Shown here: one piece after another, positions 26,406 to 35,523 of the stretch | Layout: the number at the start of each line of letters is the position of its first letter | Position numbering within the stretch: position 1 is the first letter of the stretch | NCBI GenBank assembly: GCA_963729365.1 | Contig: CAVSNQ010000013.1 | Location: 1,244,213 to 1,308,212, forward strand | Origin: JASHPR01 sp963729365 | Lineage (GTDB): Bacteria > Actinomycetota > Actinomycetes > Streptosporangiales > Streptosporangiaceae | Reading direction: 5' to 3' | DNA length: 64,000 nt | Notes under the pieces: generated by a model | What the model saw: the letters and a program-made list of their open reading frames with translations, nothing else | What the model was told of the DNA's origin: nothing | The model's database searches: none | Made by a program: the position numbers and the translations under genes

Positions 26406-27457
26406 CCGCGGAAATGCCGGATGCGAGGGCCAGCTCGCCGGCCGTGGAGGTGGACGGGGACAGCCCAGTCCTCTTGCGGACCGAGGGCCTGACCAAGCAC
26501 TTCCGCATCGGGGGCATGATGTCCCGGAGCTACCTGCACGCCGTCGACGACGTCGGCATCTCCATCGGCGAACGGCAGATCGTCGCGCTGGCCGGGGAGA
26601 GCGGCAGCGGCAAGAGCACGATGGCGCGGCTGCTGGCCAAGCTCTACCAGCCGACCAGCGGCGAGATCTACTTCCAGGGCAAGCCGCTGTCGGCCGTCCG
26701 CTCCCGCCGGGACGTGCTCCGGTACCGGGGCGAGGTGCCCATGGTCTTCCAGGACCCGTTCGCCTCGTTCAACCCGGTCTACCGGGTGTCGCACGGCGTG
26801 CAGCGCTGCCTCAAGCTGCACCGCGGCGAGCTGTCCGCCCGGCAGCGTCAGGAGGAAGCGGAGCGCGTGTTCGAGGCCGTCGGGCTGACCCCCGCCGCCG
26901 ACGTGCTGCAGCGGTTCCCGCACGAGCTGAGCGGCGGCCAGCGTCAGCGGGTCGGGTTCGCCCAGGCCCTGGCGCTGCGGCCGAAGCTGATCCTGGCCGA
27001 CGAGCCGGTCTCGATGCTCGACGTCTCGATCAGGATCGGGCTGCTCAACCTGATGGCGCAGCTGCGCGACGAGCAGGGGGTGTCGGTTCTCTACATCACC
27101 CACGACATCGCCAGCGCCCGGTACGTCGGGGACCGGCTGATCGTCATGTACGCCGGCCGGGTGGCCGAGCAGGGCCCGACCGAGGAGGTGCTGGCCAGCC
27201 CGAGGCACCCCTACACGCAGCTGCTGCTGTCGGCGGTGCCCGACCCGCGCGCGCCACTCAGCGTGGGCGCCGAGACCGACCGCGGCGAGCCGCCGCGGGT
27301 CATCGACCCGGTGCCCGGCTGCCGGTTCCGGTGGCGGTGCCCGCTGGCGATCGACGAGTGCCACCAGGTGACGCCGGAACTGAGTCAGCTCGCCCCGGAT
27401 CACGATGCCGCGTGCCACGTGGCGCGCAACGGCGCGGAAGTGAGGGCCTTCGGATGA
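26402..27457 (+). CDS. ABC transporter ATP-binding protein (DppF/OppF family)
   Basis: The 351-residue second ATPase shows Walker A GESGSGKST, signature LSGGQRQRVG, Walker B LILADEPVSMLD and the C-terminal PGCRFRWRCPLAIDEC block of oligopeptide transporter ATPases. It pairs with the DppD-like subunit. The ATG at 26402 shares four bases with the upstream stop, and its own stop shares four with the GH4 gene, tying import to hydrolysis. Confidence 0.93.
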   Translation: MTAEMPDARASSPAVEVDGDSPVLLRTEGLTKHFRIGGMMSRSYLHAVDDVGISIGERQIVALAGESGSGKSTMARLLAKLYQPTSGEIYFQGKPLSAVRSRRDVLRYRGEVPMVFQDPFASFNPVYRVSHGVQRCLKLHRGELSARQRQEEAERVFEAVGLTPAADVLQRFPHELSGGQRQRVGFAQALALRPKLILADEPVSMLDVSIRIGLLNLMAQLRDEQGVSVLYITHDIASARYVGDRLIVMYAGRVAEQGPTEEVLASPRHPYTQLLLSAVPDPRAPLSVGAETDRGEPPRVIDPVPGCRFRWRCPLAIDECHQVTPELSQLAPDHDAACHVARNGAEVRAFG

Positions 27458-28743
27458 AACTGGCCGTGGTCGGCGGCGGGTCCACCTACACCCCCGAGCT
27501 GGTCGACGGCGTGGCCCGGCTGGCCGAGGACGTCAAGGTCACCGAGCTGGTCCTGGTCGACCCGGACCAGGCCCGCCTGGACGTCGTCGGCCCGGTCTCG
27601 GCCAGGATCATGCGCCGCCACGGCCACCCGGCCCGGCTGCGCTGGACGGCCAGCCTGGACGACGGCCTGGACGGTGCGGGCTCCGTGCTGCTGCAGCTGC
27701 GGGTCGGCGGCCAGGCGGCCCGCCAGCGCGACGAGACCTGGCCCATGGACTGCGGCTGCATCGGGCAGGAGACCACCGGCGCCGGCGGGCTGGCCAAGGC
27801 CCTGCGCACCGTCCCGGTGGTCCTCGATATCGCCGAGCGCGCCCGCCGGAGGGCACTGGCCGACGCGTGGATCATCGACTTCACCAACCCGGTGGGGATC
27901 GTCACCCGGGCGCTGCTCGACGCCGGTCACCGCGCGATCGGGCTCTGCAATGTCGCCATCGGGTTCCAGCGGACCTTCGCCGGGCTGCTCGGCGTGGCAC
28001 CGGAGCGCGTCGCGCTGGATCACGTCGGCCTGAACCATCTCACCTGGGAGCGCGCCGCCCTGGTGGACGGCACCGACGCCCTGCCCGGCCTGATCGCCTC
28101 CCACGGCGAGGAGATTGCCGCGCACACCGGCCTCCCGGCATCCGTTATGTCCAGTCTTAAGGCCGTCCCCTCGTACTACCTGCACTACTACTACGCGCAT
28201 GACGCCGCCGTGGCCGGGCAGCGCGGCCGTCCGACCCGCGCCGAGGAGGTGGCGGAGATCGAGCGCGAGCTGCTGCGGCTGTACGCCGACCCGGCCCTGG
28301 ACCGCAAGCCGGAGCTGCTGACCCACCGCGGCGGCGCGTTCTACTCCGAGGCGGCGGTGGCGCTGCTCGCCTCGCTGGTCAGCGACGCTCGCGACCGGCA
28401 GGTGGTGAACGTGCGCAACGCCGGCACCCTGCCGTTCCTCGACGATGACGCGGTGATCGAGGTTCCGGCCGTGGTGGGCGCCGGCGGTGCCGAGCCGGTG
28501 CCGGTGGCCCCGCTGGCCCCGCTGATGCGCGGCCTGGTCGCGCACGTGTCGGCGTACGAGGAACTCGCCGTCGACGCCGCGCTGCGCGGCGGGCCGGACC
28601 GGGTTCGCGCCGCGCTGCTGGCGCATCCGCTGATCGGCCAGTACGACCTGGCCGGCCAGCTCACCGACCGGCTGATCGCCGAGAACGCGCGGTACCTGCC
28701 GTGGGCGGGCGGTTCGCCGGAGACCGCCCCGGCCCGGCCGTGA
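27454..28743 (+). CDS. Family 4 glycoside hydrolase (second copy, 6-phospho-beta-glucosidase-like)
   Basis: The 429-residue GH4 enzyme has the NAD loop VVGGGSTYTPELVDGV, RVGGQAARQRDETWPM, GCIGQETTGAGG, IDFTNPVGIV, a metal-ligand cysteine in GLCNVAIGF and histidine in GLNHLTW. It resembles 6-phospho-beta-glucosidases of the LicH/CelF type and is shorter than the copy at 17968, so the two probably differ in substrate. It would cleave the phosphorylated product of import and kinase action. ATGA overlap upstream, and GTGA overlap with the kinase downstream. Confidence 0.92.
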   Translation: MKLAVVGGGSTYTPELVDGVARLAEDVKVTELVLVDPDQARLDVVGPVSARIMRRHGHPARLRWTASLDDGLDGAGSVLLQLRVGGQAARQRDETWPMDCGCIGQETTGAGGLAKALRTVPVVLDIAERARRRALADAWIIDFTNPVGIVTRALLDAGHRAIGLCNVAIGFQRTFAGLLGVAPERVALDHVGLNHLTWERAALVDGTDALPGLIASHGEEIAAHTGLPASVMSSLKAVPSYYLHYYYAHDAAVAGQRGRPTRAEEVAEIERELLRLYADPALDRKPELLTHRGGAFYSEAAVALLASLVSDARDRQVVNVRNAGTLPFLDDDAVIEVPAVVGAGGAEPVPVAPLAPLMRGLVAHVSAYEELAVDAALRGGPDRVRAALLAHPLIGQYDLAGQLTDRLIAENARYLPWAGGSPETAPARP

Positions 28744-29780
28744 GCCAGCCGCGCGACCATAGGCCAGCGGGGTCGCTGCCCGCGGTGCTGGCCATCGACG
28801 GCGGCAACAGCAAGACCGACGTGGCGCTGGTGGCCGCCGACGGGACGCTGCTGGTTAGCGCCCGGGGCCCGGGGCTGCCCGGGATCCTGACGCTCGAGGA
28901 AACGATCGACGTGCTCGGCTCGACGGCCCGGCTCGCGGCCGCCCAGGCGGGCCTGGACCCGGCCGGCGCTCGTCCGCAGATCGCCCGGCACCTCTCGGCC
29001 TGCGTCGCCAATGCCGACCTGCCCGAGGAAGAAGAACAGCTCGCCGATGCGCTGCGCGCGACGGGATGGACCGACTCCACGCACGTGGCCAACGACACCT
29101 TCGCCGTGCTGCGAGCCGGCCTGGACGGCCCCGGCCCGCACTGGGGCGTCGCCGTCACCTGCGGCGCGGGGATCAACTGCGTGGGCCTGGCGCCGGACGG
29201 GCGGACGTCCAGGTTCCTCGCGCTCGGAACCACGACCGGCGACTGGGGCGGCGGGTACGGCCTGGGCCTGGAGGCCATCTGGTGGGCCATCCGCGCCGAG
29301 GACGGCCGCGGGCCGCAGACCGCGCTGCGCGAGGCCGTATCCGCTCACTTCGGCCTGGCCAGCATGAATGACGTCGCCATCGGGATGCACAAGGGAAAGC
29401 TCGGCTGGGACGCTCCTCTCGGCCTGGTCCCGGTCCTGCTGGAGGTCGCGGGGAGCGGGGACGCGGTCGCGCTGGATATCGTGCGCCGGCTGGCCGCGGA
29501 GGTGTGCGTGATGGCGCTCACCGCGATGCGCCGCCTGGGCCTCAGCGACCAGCCGGTGCCCGTGGCGCTGGGCGGCGGAATACTGGCCGCGCGGGACCCG
29601 CTGCTCACCGCCGAGATCACCAGGCGGCTCGCGGGCGAGGCTCCGCGGGCGGCGCCGCGCATCGTCGACATCCCGCCGGTGGCCGGCGCGGCCCTGCTCG
29701 GCCTCGACCACATCGGGGCGCCGCCCGGCGCCCAGGCCCGGCTCCGCGGCGCTTACCTGGCCGGGCCTGCAGCACAATGA
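28740..29780 (+). CDS. BadF/BadG/BcrA/BcrD-type sugar kinase (N-acetylglucosamine kinase-like)
   Basis: The 346-residue protein starts its ATPase fold with LAIDGGNSKTDVALVAADG, and continues with VTCGAGINCVGLAPDG, LALGTTTGDWGGGYGLGLEA and VALGGGILAARDP, the ASKHA phosphate and adenosine motifs. Relatives include GlcNAc kinase and other sugar kinases. The GTG at 28740 overlaps the GH4 stop by 4 nt and places it last in the operon. A likely role is making the 6-phosphate that the GH4 enzymes need, or salvaging a released amino sugar. Confidence 0.85.
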   Translation: MSQPRDHRPAGSLPAVLAIDGGNSKTDVALVAADGTLLVSARGPGLPGILTLEETIDVLGSTARLAAAQAGLDPAGARPQIARHLSACVANADLPEEEEQLADALRATGWTDSTHVANDTFAVLRAGLDGPGPHWGVAVTCGAGINCVGLAPDGRTSRFLALGTTTGDWGGGYGLGLEAIWWAIRAEDGRGPQTALREAVSAHFGLASMNDVAIGMHKGKLGWDAPLGLVPVLLEVAGSGDAVALDIVRRLAAEVCVMALTAMRRLGLSDQPVPVALGGGILAARDPLLTAEITRRLAGEAPRAAPRIVDIPPVAGAALLGLDHIGAPPGAQARLRGAYLAGPAAQ

Positions 29781-29810
29781 TCCTTCTGTCGCGCCGGGCC
29801 GCCCGGCAGC

Positions 29811-30635
29811 TCAGCCCGCCTCGCCGGCCAGCAGGTAGCAGGCGATGGCAGCCGCTGAAGCGACGTTGAGCGAGTCCACTCCCCGGCTCATCGGTATCCG
29901 CACCGACACGTCGGCCTGGTCACGCCAGCGGGCCGACAGGCCATCCCCCTCCGCGCCGAGCAGCAGCGCGGCCCGGCCGTCCTGCGTCGCCCGGATCTGC
30001 GCCGCCGCCTCGCCGATCGGCACGGCGCCGGACGCCGGGGTCAGTGCGAGCAGCCGGAACCCGGCCGCGCGGAGCCCGTTCAGGCCTTCCCGCCAGTCGC
30101 TCATGCGGGCATAGGGCACGGCGAACACCGCGCCCATCGACACCCGGACCGAGCGCCGGTACAGCGGGTCGGCGCAGCGCGGCGCCAAGACGACGGCGTC
30201 GAATCCCAGCGCGGCCACGCACCGGAAGATCGCCCCGACGTTGGTGTGGTCCACGATGTCCTCGAGCACCACGATGCGGCGCGCGCGGCCGACCACGTCC
30301 GCCACGGACGGAAGCGGGCGCCGCTGCATCGAGGCGAGCGCGCCCCGGTGCACCTGGTAGCCGGTCAGCCGCTCCGCCACCTCCGGCGAGACGAGGTACA
30401 CGGGGCCGGGACAGGACCCCGCCAGGTCCGCGAGGCCGTCCAGCTTGTCGCTGGTGATCAGCAGCGACCGCACCGGATAGCCGGCGCCGATCGCGCGCCT
30501 GATCACCTTCTCGCCCTCGGCGACGAACAGCCCGCGGGGTGCCTCGAGGCTCCGGCGCAGGTGAACGTCGGTCAGCCGGACATAGTCCGCCAAGCGAGGA
30601 TCACCGGCATCGCCGACCGGAACCAGGCTGGTCAC
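29811..30635 (-). CDS. TrmH/SpoU family RNA methyltransferase
   Basis: The 274-residue enzyme has an N-terminal substrate-binding domain (FVAEGEKVIRRAI) and the SPOUT knot: motif 1 DHTNVGAIFRCVAALG, motif 2 LLLGAEGDGLSARW and motif 3 IPMSRGVDSLNVASAAAIACY. It 2'-O-methylates a ribose in tRNA or rRNA using SAM. The GTG at 30635 gives the family length; upstream in-frame codons are low complexity. It is convergent with the kinase gene ending at 29780. Confidence 0.9.
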   Translation of the reverse strand: MTSLVPVGDAGDPRLADYVRLTDVHLRRSLEAPRGLFVAEGEKVIRRAIGAGYPVRSLLITSDKLDGLADLAGSCPGPVYLVSPEVAERLTGYQVHRGALASMQRRPLPSVADVVGRARRIVVLEDIVDHTNVGAIFRCVAALGFDAVVLAPRCADPLYRRSVRVSMGAVFAVPYARMSDWREGLNGLRAAGFRLLALTPASGAVPIGEAAAQIRATQDGRAALLLGAEGDGLSARWRDQADVSVRIPMSRGVDSLNVASAAAIACYLLAGEAG

Positions 30636-30832
30636 CCGACCAGTCTGGCCGAGCCGGCCGCGTGCCTCCCACTGACCGAGACGGCCGGCGCGAGCAGGCC
30701 GTCCCCGCGCGCCTCGAAATCGGGGCAAGTCGGCCGATCCGACGCTGACACTCAGCTATAGTCTTCCTTGGTCCGGGAGGCCTCGCGGACCGGCGCCGGG
30801 GCCGTCGTGAGGCCTGCGATCCGAGGATTCCT

Positions 30833-32602
30833 GTGAGTTCACGCGCACGGCGCGGCCGCGTCAGCCGACGTGGCCGCGAGCGCCACGTCAGGGTGGGGCT
30901 GCTGGTAGCGATCGCAGTCGGGATCTCGGCCGTTCTCATGGCCACGCTCGCCGCCCAGGCCGTCATGGCCCGCACGTCGTGCAACGACCACCCGCTGGTC
31001 GTCAACGTGGCCGCGTCCGACGACATCGCCCCCGCTATCCAGCGCGTCGGCCAGCTGTTCAACCGCCAGAACCACCAGGCGGACGGGCACTGCGCCGAGG
31101 TGCGGGTCACCCAGCAAGACCCGGCGGCCGTGGCCTCCGTGGTCGACGGCCAGGGCTCAAGCGCGGGCCTGCCCGCCGTCGACGCGTGGGTTCCCGATTC
31201 GAGCCTGTGGGTGGACGTCGCGCGGGCCTACCCGCTCGGGGCGCAGCAGGTCCAGACCACCGGAATCACGGTGGCCAGGTCACCCCTCATGATCGTGATG
31301 CCGCCTGCCGCGGCGGCCCAGGTTCCGTCCTTCAACAACTCCGTCGGCTGGGATTTCCTGCTGCCGGCCTCCGTGGGCGGGCCGCCGGTCTCCGAGCAGG
31401 TCAGGGTGGACCTGCCGGACCCGACGCAGAGTGCCGCGGGGCTGGCCGCCCTGGTGGAGGTGAGCAGGCTGCTGGGCAGCGGCCCGGCGGCGCGCACGAA
31501 GCTGACCAAATTCGTGTTCTCGGCCCAGTCCTCGGCGCAGTTCGACAACCCGACCTCTCTGGCGGCGTTCGTCAGCCTGGCCAACCCGCCCCTGGACGCG
31601 CACCCGGTGACGGTCACGTCCGAGCAGGCGGTCCTCAGTTACGATGCCGCCCATCCCGGCCAGCCGCTGGCCGCGCAGTACCCCACCGGCGGCACCGCGC
31701 TCGGCACCCCCGAGCTCGACTACCCCTACGTGCTGACCACCACCAACCCGGCCGAGCAGGCCGCGGCCAACGAGTTCGGCAAGCTGCTGCAGCAGAGCTA
31801 CACCGCCGGGCTGGTCCGCTACTACGGCTTCCGGTCGGCCGACGGCGTCACCGGGACCCTGCCCGCCAGCTACGGGCTCCCACAGCAGCCGCTGCAGCTG
31901 GCTACGCCGGCCGCGCCCAGTGACGCGGAGACGGCCCTGCAGGCCTGGCGGCGGCTGCAGACCGGCTCGAGAGACCTGGCCGTGATGGACGTCTCCTCGG
32001 CGATGGACACGCCGTCCGGCCTGGGCAGCCTGACCCTCGGGCAGCTGCTGACCCGAACCGCGGAAACCGGGCTCGAGCTGTTCCCCGACAGCGCGCAGAT
32101 AGGCATGTGGGAGTTCGCCAACAAACTCGACGGGACCCAGCCGTACAAGCAGCTGGTCAACGTCGGCCCGTTGCCCGGCGAGGTGGGGCTGATCAGCAGG
32201 CGCGAGCAGATCCTGCAGGTCGACGCGGCCCTGCACCCGCTGCAGAACACCCAGGCCGCGCTGAACCAGACGATCCTGGCCGCCTACAAGCAGATGAACG
32301 CCACCTACCAGCCGAACTACACCAACGCGGTCCTCGTGCTGACCGCCGGCGTGGACAACGCCCCCGGCGACATACCCGTGGCCACGCTGGTCAGCGATCT
32401 CCACGCGCTGTACAACCCGAACCGGCCGGTGGAGCTGATCATTCTCATGCTGGGCACCAAGGGCAATTTCCCTGTGCTGCAGCAGATCGCCGCGGCGGGC
32501 GGCGGCGCCGCGTACTCGGTTACGGACCCGACCCAGGTCGGCAAGGTGTTCTTCGAAGCCGTCGCCAGGCGGATCTGCCAGTCCGGCGGCTGCGCGCCCT
32601 GA
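30833..32602 (+). CDS. Substrate-binding and von Willebrand factor A domain protein
   Basis: The 589-residue product has one N-terminal membrane or signal segment (VGLLVAIAVGISAVLMATLAAQAV), a type 2 periplasmic binding-like domain at about residues 55-360, and a VWA domain from about 380 to the end (DLAVMDVSSAMD, then TNAVLVLTAGVDNAPGD and ILMLGTKGNFPVLQQIAAAGGG). The metal site reads D-V-S-S-A, with the third MIDAS position altered, so metal binding is uncertain. Such fused proteins occur widely in Actinobacteria, with unclear function outside the membrane. GAGG lies 7 nt before the GTG. A strong terminator follows. Confidence 0.82.
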   Translation: MSSRARRGRVSRRGRERHVRVGLLVAIAVGISAVLMATLAAQAVMARTSCNDHPLVVNVAASDDIAPAIQRVGQLFNRQNHQADGHCAEVRVTQQDPAAVASVVDGQGSSAGLPAVDAWVPDSSLWVDVARAYPLGAQQVQTTGITVARSPLMIVMPPAAAAQVPSFNNSVGWDFLLPASVGGPPVSEQVRVDLPDPTQSAAGLAALVEVSRLLGSGPAARTKLTKFVFSAQSSAQFDNPTSLAAFVSLANPPLDAHPVTVTSEQAVLSYDAAHPGQPLAAQYPTGGTALGTPELDYPYVLTTTNPAEQAAANEFGKLLQQSYTAGLVRYYGFRSADGVTGTLPASYGLPQQPLQLATPAAPSDAETALQAWRRLQTGSRDLAVMDVSSAMDTPSGLGSLTLGQLLTRTAETGLELFPDSAQIGMWEFANKLDGTQPYKQLVNVGPLPGEVGLISRREQILQVDAALHPLQNTQAALNQTILAAYKQMNATYQPNYTNAVLVLTAGVDNAPGDIPVATLVSDLHALYNPNRPVELIILMLGTKGNFPVLQQIAAAGGGAAYSVTDPTQVGKVFFEAVARRICQSGGCAP

Positions 32603-32675
32603 GCCCTCGCCGGATTCTCGTCAGGATCGGTGGCGATTCGTGTGAACCGGGCACGCGAGGTGCGCGTCATTTGTT

Positions 32676-32710
32676 GTGAGGCCCGGCGAGAGCGGGGCGC
32701 CGGGCCTCAC
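32676..32710. terminator. Bidirectional terminator hairpin
   Basis: A perfect 13-bp stem, GTGAGGCCCGGCG (32676-32688) with CGCCGGGCCTCAC (32698-32710), closes a 9-nt loop. It sits between the end of the VWA gene and the end of the convergent phosphotransferase gene, so it can serve both. Confidence 0.8.
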
Positions 32711-32742
32711 TCAAATCTCCGGGGATGCTGATCATCAGCCGA

Positions 32743-33819
32743 TCACCCGATGTGGCCGGACAGGCCGCCGTCTAGCATCTGATGCGCCCGCTCAATCAGC
32801 ACCGGCACCGCGTGCCCTTCTCGCTCGAAGCCCTCGCCGACGGTCTTGTGCTGCAGGAACCTGGCGTGGATGCCCTCGAGGACCACGGCCAGCTTGAAGC
32901 AGCCGAACGCCATGTAGTAGCCGATGCCGGACAGGTCCCTGCCGGTCAGTTCCGCATACCGGGAGGCAAGCTCGGTCCTGGTCAGGAAGCCCGGCATGGC
33001 CGTGACCGCCGCCCCGATGCTGACGTCCAGCCACTGCGTGTCGTTCGGATCGGCCCAGTAGATGAGGGTCAGGCCCAGGTCGGCCAGCGGATCGCCGAGC
33101 GTGGACATCTCCCAGTCCACGACCGCCGCCACCCTGGGCTGCGCACCCTGGGCAGCCGGCTGATCCAGGGTGACGAGCATGTTATCCAGCCTGAAGTCCC
33201 CGTGAACCAGCGTGTGATCACCATCCTCGGGCAGCCCGGCGGCGAGCCGTTCCACCAGCCGGTCGTAGCCGGGCATCTCCCGCGTCGTCGACAGCTCCCA
33301 CTGCCGCTGCCAGCGGGCGAGCTGACGCGCCAGGTACCCCTCCGGGCGGCCGAACCCGGTCAGTCCGGCCTCGGCAATGTCCACCTGGTGGATCGCCGCG
33401 AGCATCTCGGCCAGCCGTTCCGAGAGCTGCCGCGCCTGGCTGGGCGTCAGGAGCTCGCCATCCTGCCGGGTGCGCAGCACCAGGCCGTCCACGTACTCCA
33501 TCACGTAGAACGGCGCGCCGATGACCTCCGGATCGTCGCAGATCGCGACCGGAGCCGGCACCGGGATGTCGGTGCCGTGCAGCGCGGTCAGCACCCGGAA
33601 CTCCCTGGTCATGTCGTGGGCGGTCGGCAGCACGTGCCCGAGCGGCGGGCGCCGCAGCACCAGGCGGGAGGGGCCGAGATCGAGGCGGTAGGTGAGGTTC
33701 GAGCGGCCGCCTGCGATCAGCTCGACGGCCAGGGACTCGCCGCTGGCTATGCCGTTCGCGCTCAGCCACCTGGCTAGTTTGGGACCGTCCGCAATTCCTG
33801 GAACATCGTCAACCGCCAT
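32743..33819 (-). CDS. APH-like phosphotransferase family protein
   Basis: The 358-residue product has the aminoglycoside-phosphotransferase/kinase fold: the N-terminal lobe with GGRSNLTYRL and LVLRRPPLGHVL, the catalytic loop LVHGDFRLDNML and the metal-binding VVDWEMSTLGDPLADLG. This sequence pattern is the one found in ACAD10/11-type and actinobacterial phosphotransferases linked to acyl-CoA metabolism rather than in drug resistance enzymes. The start is placed at the ATG at 33819; the frame stays open to 33918 without conservation. Confidence 0.88.
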   Translation of the reverse strand: MAVDDVPGIADGPKLARWLSANGIASGESLAVELIAGGRSNLTYRLDLGPSRLVLRRPPLGHVLPTAHDMTREFRVLTALHGTDIPVPAPVAICDDPEVIGAPFYVMEYVDGLVLRTRQDGELLTPSQARQLSERLAEMLAAIHQVDIAEAGLTGFGRPEGYLARQLARWQRQWELSTTREMPGYDRLVERLAAGLPEDGDHTLVHGDFRLDNMLVTLDQPAAQGAQPRVAAVVDWEMSTLGDPLADLGLTLIYWADPNDTQWLDVSIGAAVTAMPGFLTRTELASRYAELTGRDLSGIGYYMAFGCFKLAVVLEGIHARFLQHKTVGEGFEREGHAVPVLIERAHQMLDGGLSGHIG

Positions 33820-34005
33820 GCCGCAGAAGATACCGCCCGAGCCGGGCCAGACGGCCGGCCAGCCCATGAACAGGTAATGCCTGTCCTGTGGTTCGGCCAC
33901 AGACGTTCCCGCCACCACATTGAGGGTGGACTAAATCATCGCGCTGACGTAGGTAAGTAGGAGGGACCGGGCCAGCGGAAGGGTCGAAAGCACCGAGGGA
34001 GCGCA

Positions 34006-34761
34006 GTGAATGATGCATGGATGCCTGGAGCCGAGCGCACCTGGGGTACTGCCGACGGCGGCCCGCTGAAGGGCGGCGCTCCCCGCGCCGTCTGGCAGAC
34101 TCTCGGCGCCGATCCGCGAACCGTCTCGGCCGCGTCGGCGGCGCAGCGCCTGAAGCAGCTCGACCGGGCATGCCACCTGGTCTGGAATCCGTTGCACGGC
34201 GAGATCGTGCAGCTGATCCCGATCCTGCGAGCCGGGCGGCTGCTCGGCTTACCTGAGGACCTCAACCAGATGGTCCCCCGGCCGCCTGACGCCGGCCCGG
34301 ACGAGCTTGCGGAAGTCAACTCGGAGGGGCGGCTGTGCGTCCAGATCGGCGTCTTGGCGTTCGCCTGGGAACCGTTCACGGCCTGGGCCATGACCGGGCT
34401 GCAGCCGATCCTGGACTGGCTCGGCTCCTGGGACATCCCCAGGGAGTGGCCAGGCCAACCGGCGCCGTTCCCGCACGGCCTCACGACCTGTGGGAATCGT
34501 CGGCTATGGGCCCGGGGTGGTCATTTCGGCGCCTCCCAGGTACCCGGTCTGACCGCTGTCGGACCCGGCGCGGTCGACGTCGAACTGCTGAAGAGGCGAG
34601 CCGGGCAGGCCCGGCCGCCCGCCCGGCCCACCCAGGCCGCCCCGATGCCGCGGGCCAGCGAGCACGGTGCCGGGCAGACCGCCGCTGAGGTGCGCGATCT
34701 CGACGGCTACTTCGACAACGGCGAGCCAGCCAGGGCTGGAGCGCTGAGCCGAGTCGGCTGA
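34006..34761 (+). CDS. Hypothetical protein
   Basis: The 251-residue product is not recognised. A central section reads ACHLVWNPLHGEIVQLIP, then VNSEGRLCVQIGVLAFAWEPF, with many tryptophans and a compact soluble character, followed by a Pro/Ala-rich tail. There is no signal peptide or membrane segment. The GTG at 34006 follows GAGGGA with good spacing, and codon use matches neighbours. The DNA-side gene order (phosphotransferase, FMN-type oxidase) gives no firm clue. Confidence 0.65.
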   Translation: MNDAWMPGAERTWGTADGGPLKGGAPRAVWQTLGADPRTVSAASAAQRLKQLDRACHLVWNPLHGEIVQLIPILRAGRLLGLPEDLNQMVPRPPDAGPDELAEVNSEGRLCVQIGVLAFAWEPFTAWAMTGLQPILDWLGSWDIPREWPGQPAPFPHGLTTCGNRRLWARGGHFGASQVPGLTAVGPGAVDVELLKRRAGQARPPARPTQAAPMPRASEHGAGQTAAEVRDLDGYFDNGEPARAGALSRVG

Positions 34762-34797
34762 TCATGCCGGGGCCGGGCCCGGGTACGGTATGGCATC

Positions 34798-35469
34798 ATG
34801 AGCGCCGATCTTCCCCTGTCGACCACGGAACGGACCACGCTGCACCGGCTCAGCGAGCGGGGCAAGACCGACCGAGCCGACCTCTACGCCGTCCTGGACG
34901 CCGGGCTGGTCTGCCATCTCGGCGTGGTCGTGGACGGCTACCCGGTGGTGCTGCCGACCGGCTACGGGCGTACTGCTGACACCCTCTACCTGCACGGGTC
35001 ATCGGCCAACCATGCCCTGCGGGCCGCCGACGGGAACCAGGTCTGTGTCACGGTGACACACCTGGACGGCCTGGTGTGCGCCCGCTCGGTGTTCAACCAT
35101 TCAATGAACTACCGCTGCGCGGCGATCTTCGGTACGGCCCGGCTGGTCACCGACGACTCGCGGCGCCTGGCGGCGCTGCGCGCCGTCACCGAGCAGCTCG
35201 TCCCCGGCCGGTGGGATCACGCCAGGCAGCCCACGCGCAAGGAACTCGCCGCCACCGCGGTACTCGAGCTGCCGCTGGCCGAGGCGTCGGTCAAGGTGCG
35301 TACCGGCCCGCCCCACGACGAGCCGGAGGACTACGACACCGACATCTGGGCCGGGGTTCTGCCCGCCCGGCTGATGTTCGGCGCGGCCGAGCCCGACCCA
35401 GACTTGCGCCCGGGCGTGAGCATGCCCGACCACATCAGGGCTCTGGCCGGGCATCCGCGGGGAGTCTAG
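34798..35469 (+). CDS. Pyridoxamine 5'-phosphate oxidase-like flavin-binding protein
   Basis: The 223-residue protein belongs to the Pyridox_ox_2 group of split-barrel proteins: GKTDRADLYAVLDAGLVCHLGVVVDGYPVVLPTGYGR, LYLHGSSANHALRA, VTVTHLDGLVCARSVFNHSMNYR and the AAIFGTARLVTD strand. Relatives bind FMN, F420 or haem; the substrate is unknown. It is unrelated in detail to the first oxidase in the window. The ATG at 34798 has no strong ribosome binding site, so it may be leaderless. Confidence 0.85.
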   Translation: MSADLPLSTTERTTLHRLSERGKTDRADLYAVLDAGLVCHLGVVVDGYPVVLPTGYGRTADTLYLHGSSANHALRAADGNQVCVTVTHLDGLVCARSVFNHSMNYRCAAIFGTARLVTDDSRRLAALRAVTEQLVPGRWDHARQPTRKELAATAVLELPLAEASVKVRTGPPHDEPEDYDTDIWAGVLPARLMFGAAEPDPDLRPGVSMPDHIRALAGHPRGV

Positions 35470-35523
35470 CGTTCCGGGCGGTCGTAACAGTCACCAGTTC
35501 ATCGGCTGGCCTAGTCTAGGGGG

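Noticed and set aside
16635..29780. Phosphotransferase system behind the GH4 genes
   Set aside because: No EI, HPr or EIIABC component is encoded in the locus; import is clearly by an ABC transporter.
32743..33819. Aminoglycoside resistance gene
   Set aside because: The APH fold is present, but the sequence pattern matches phosphotransferases of acyl-CoA-linked metabolism and not known drug kinases.
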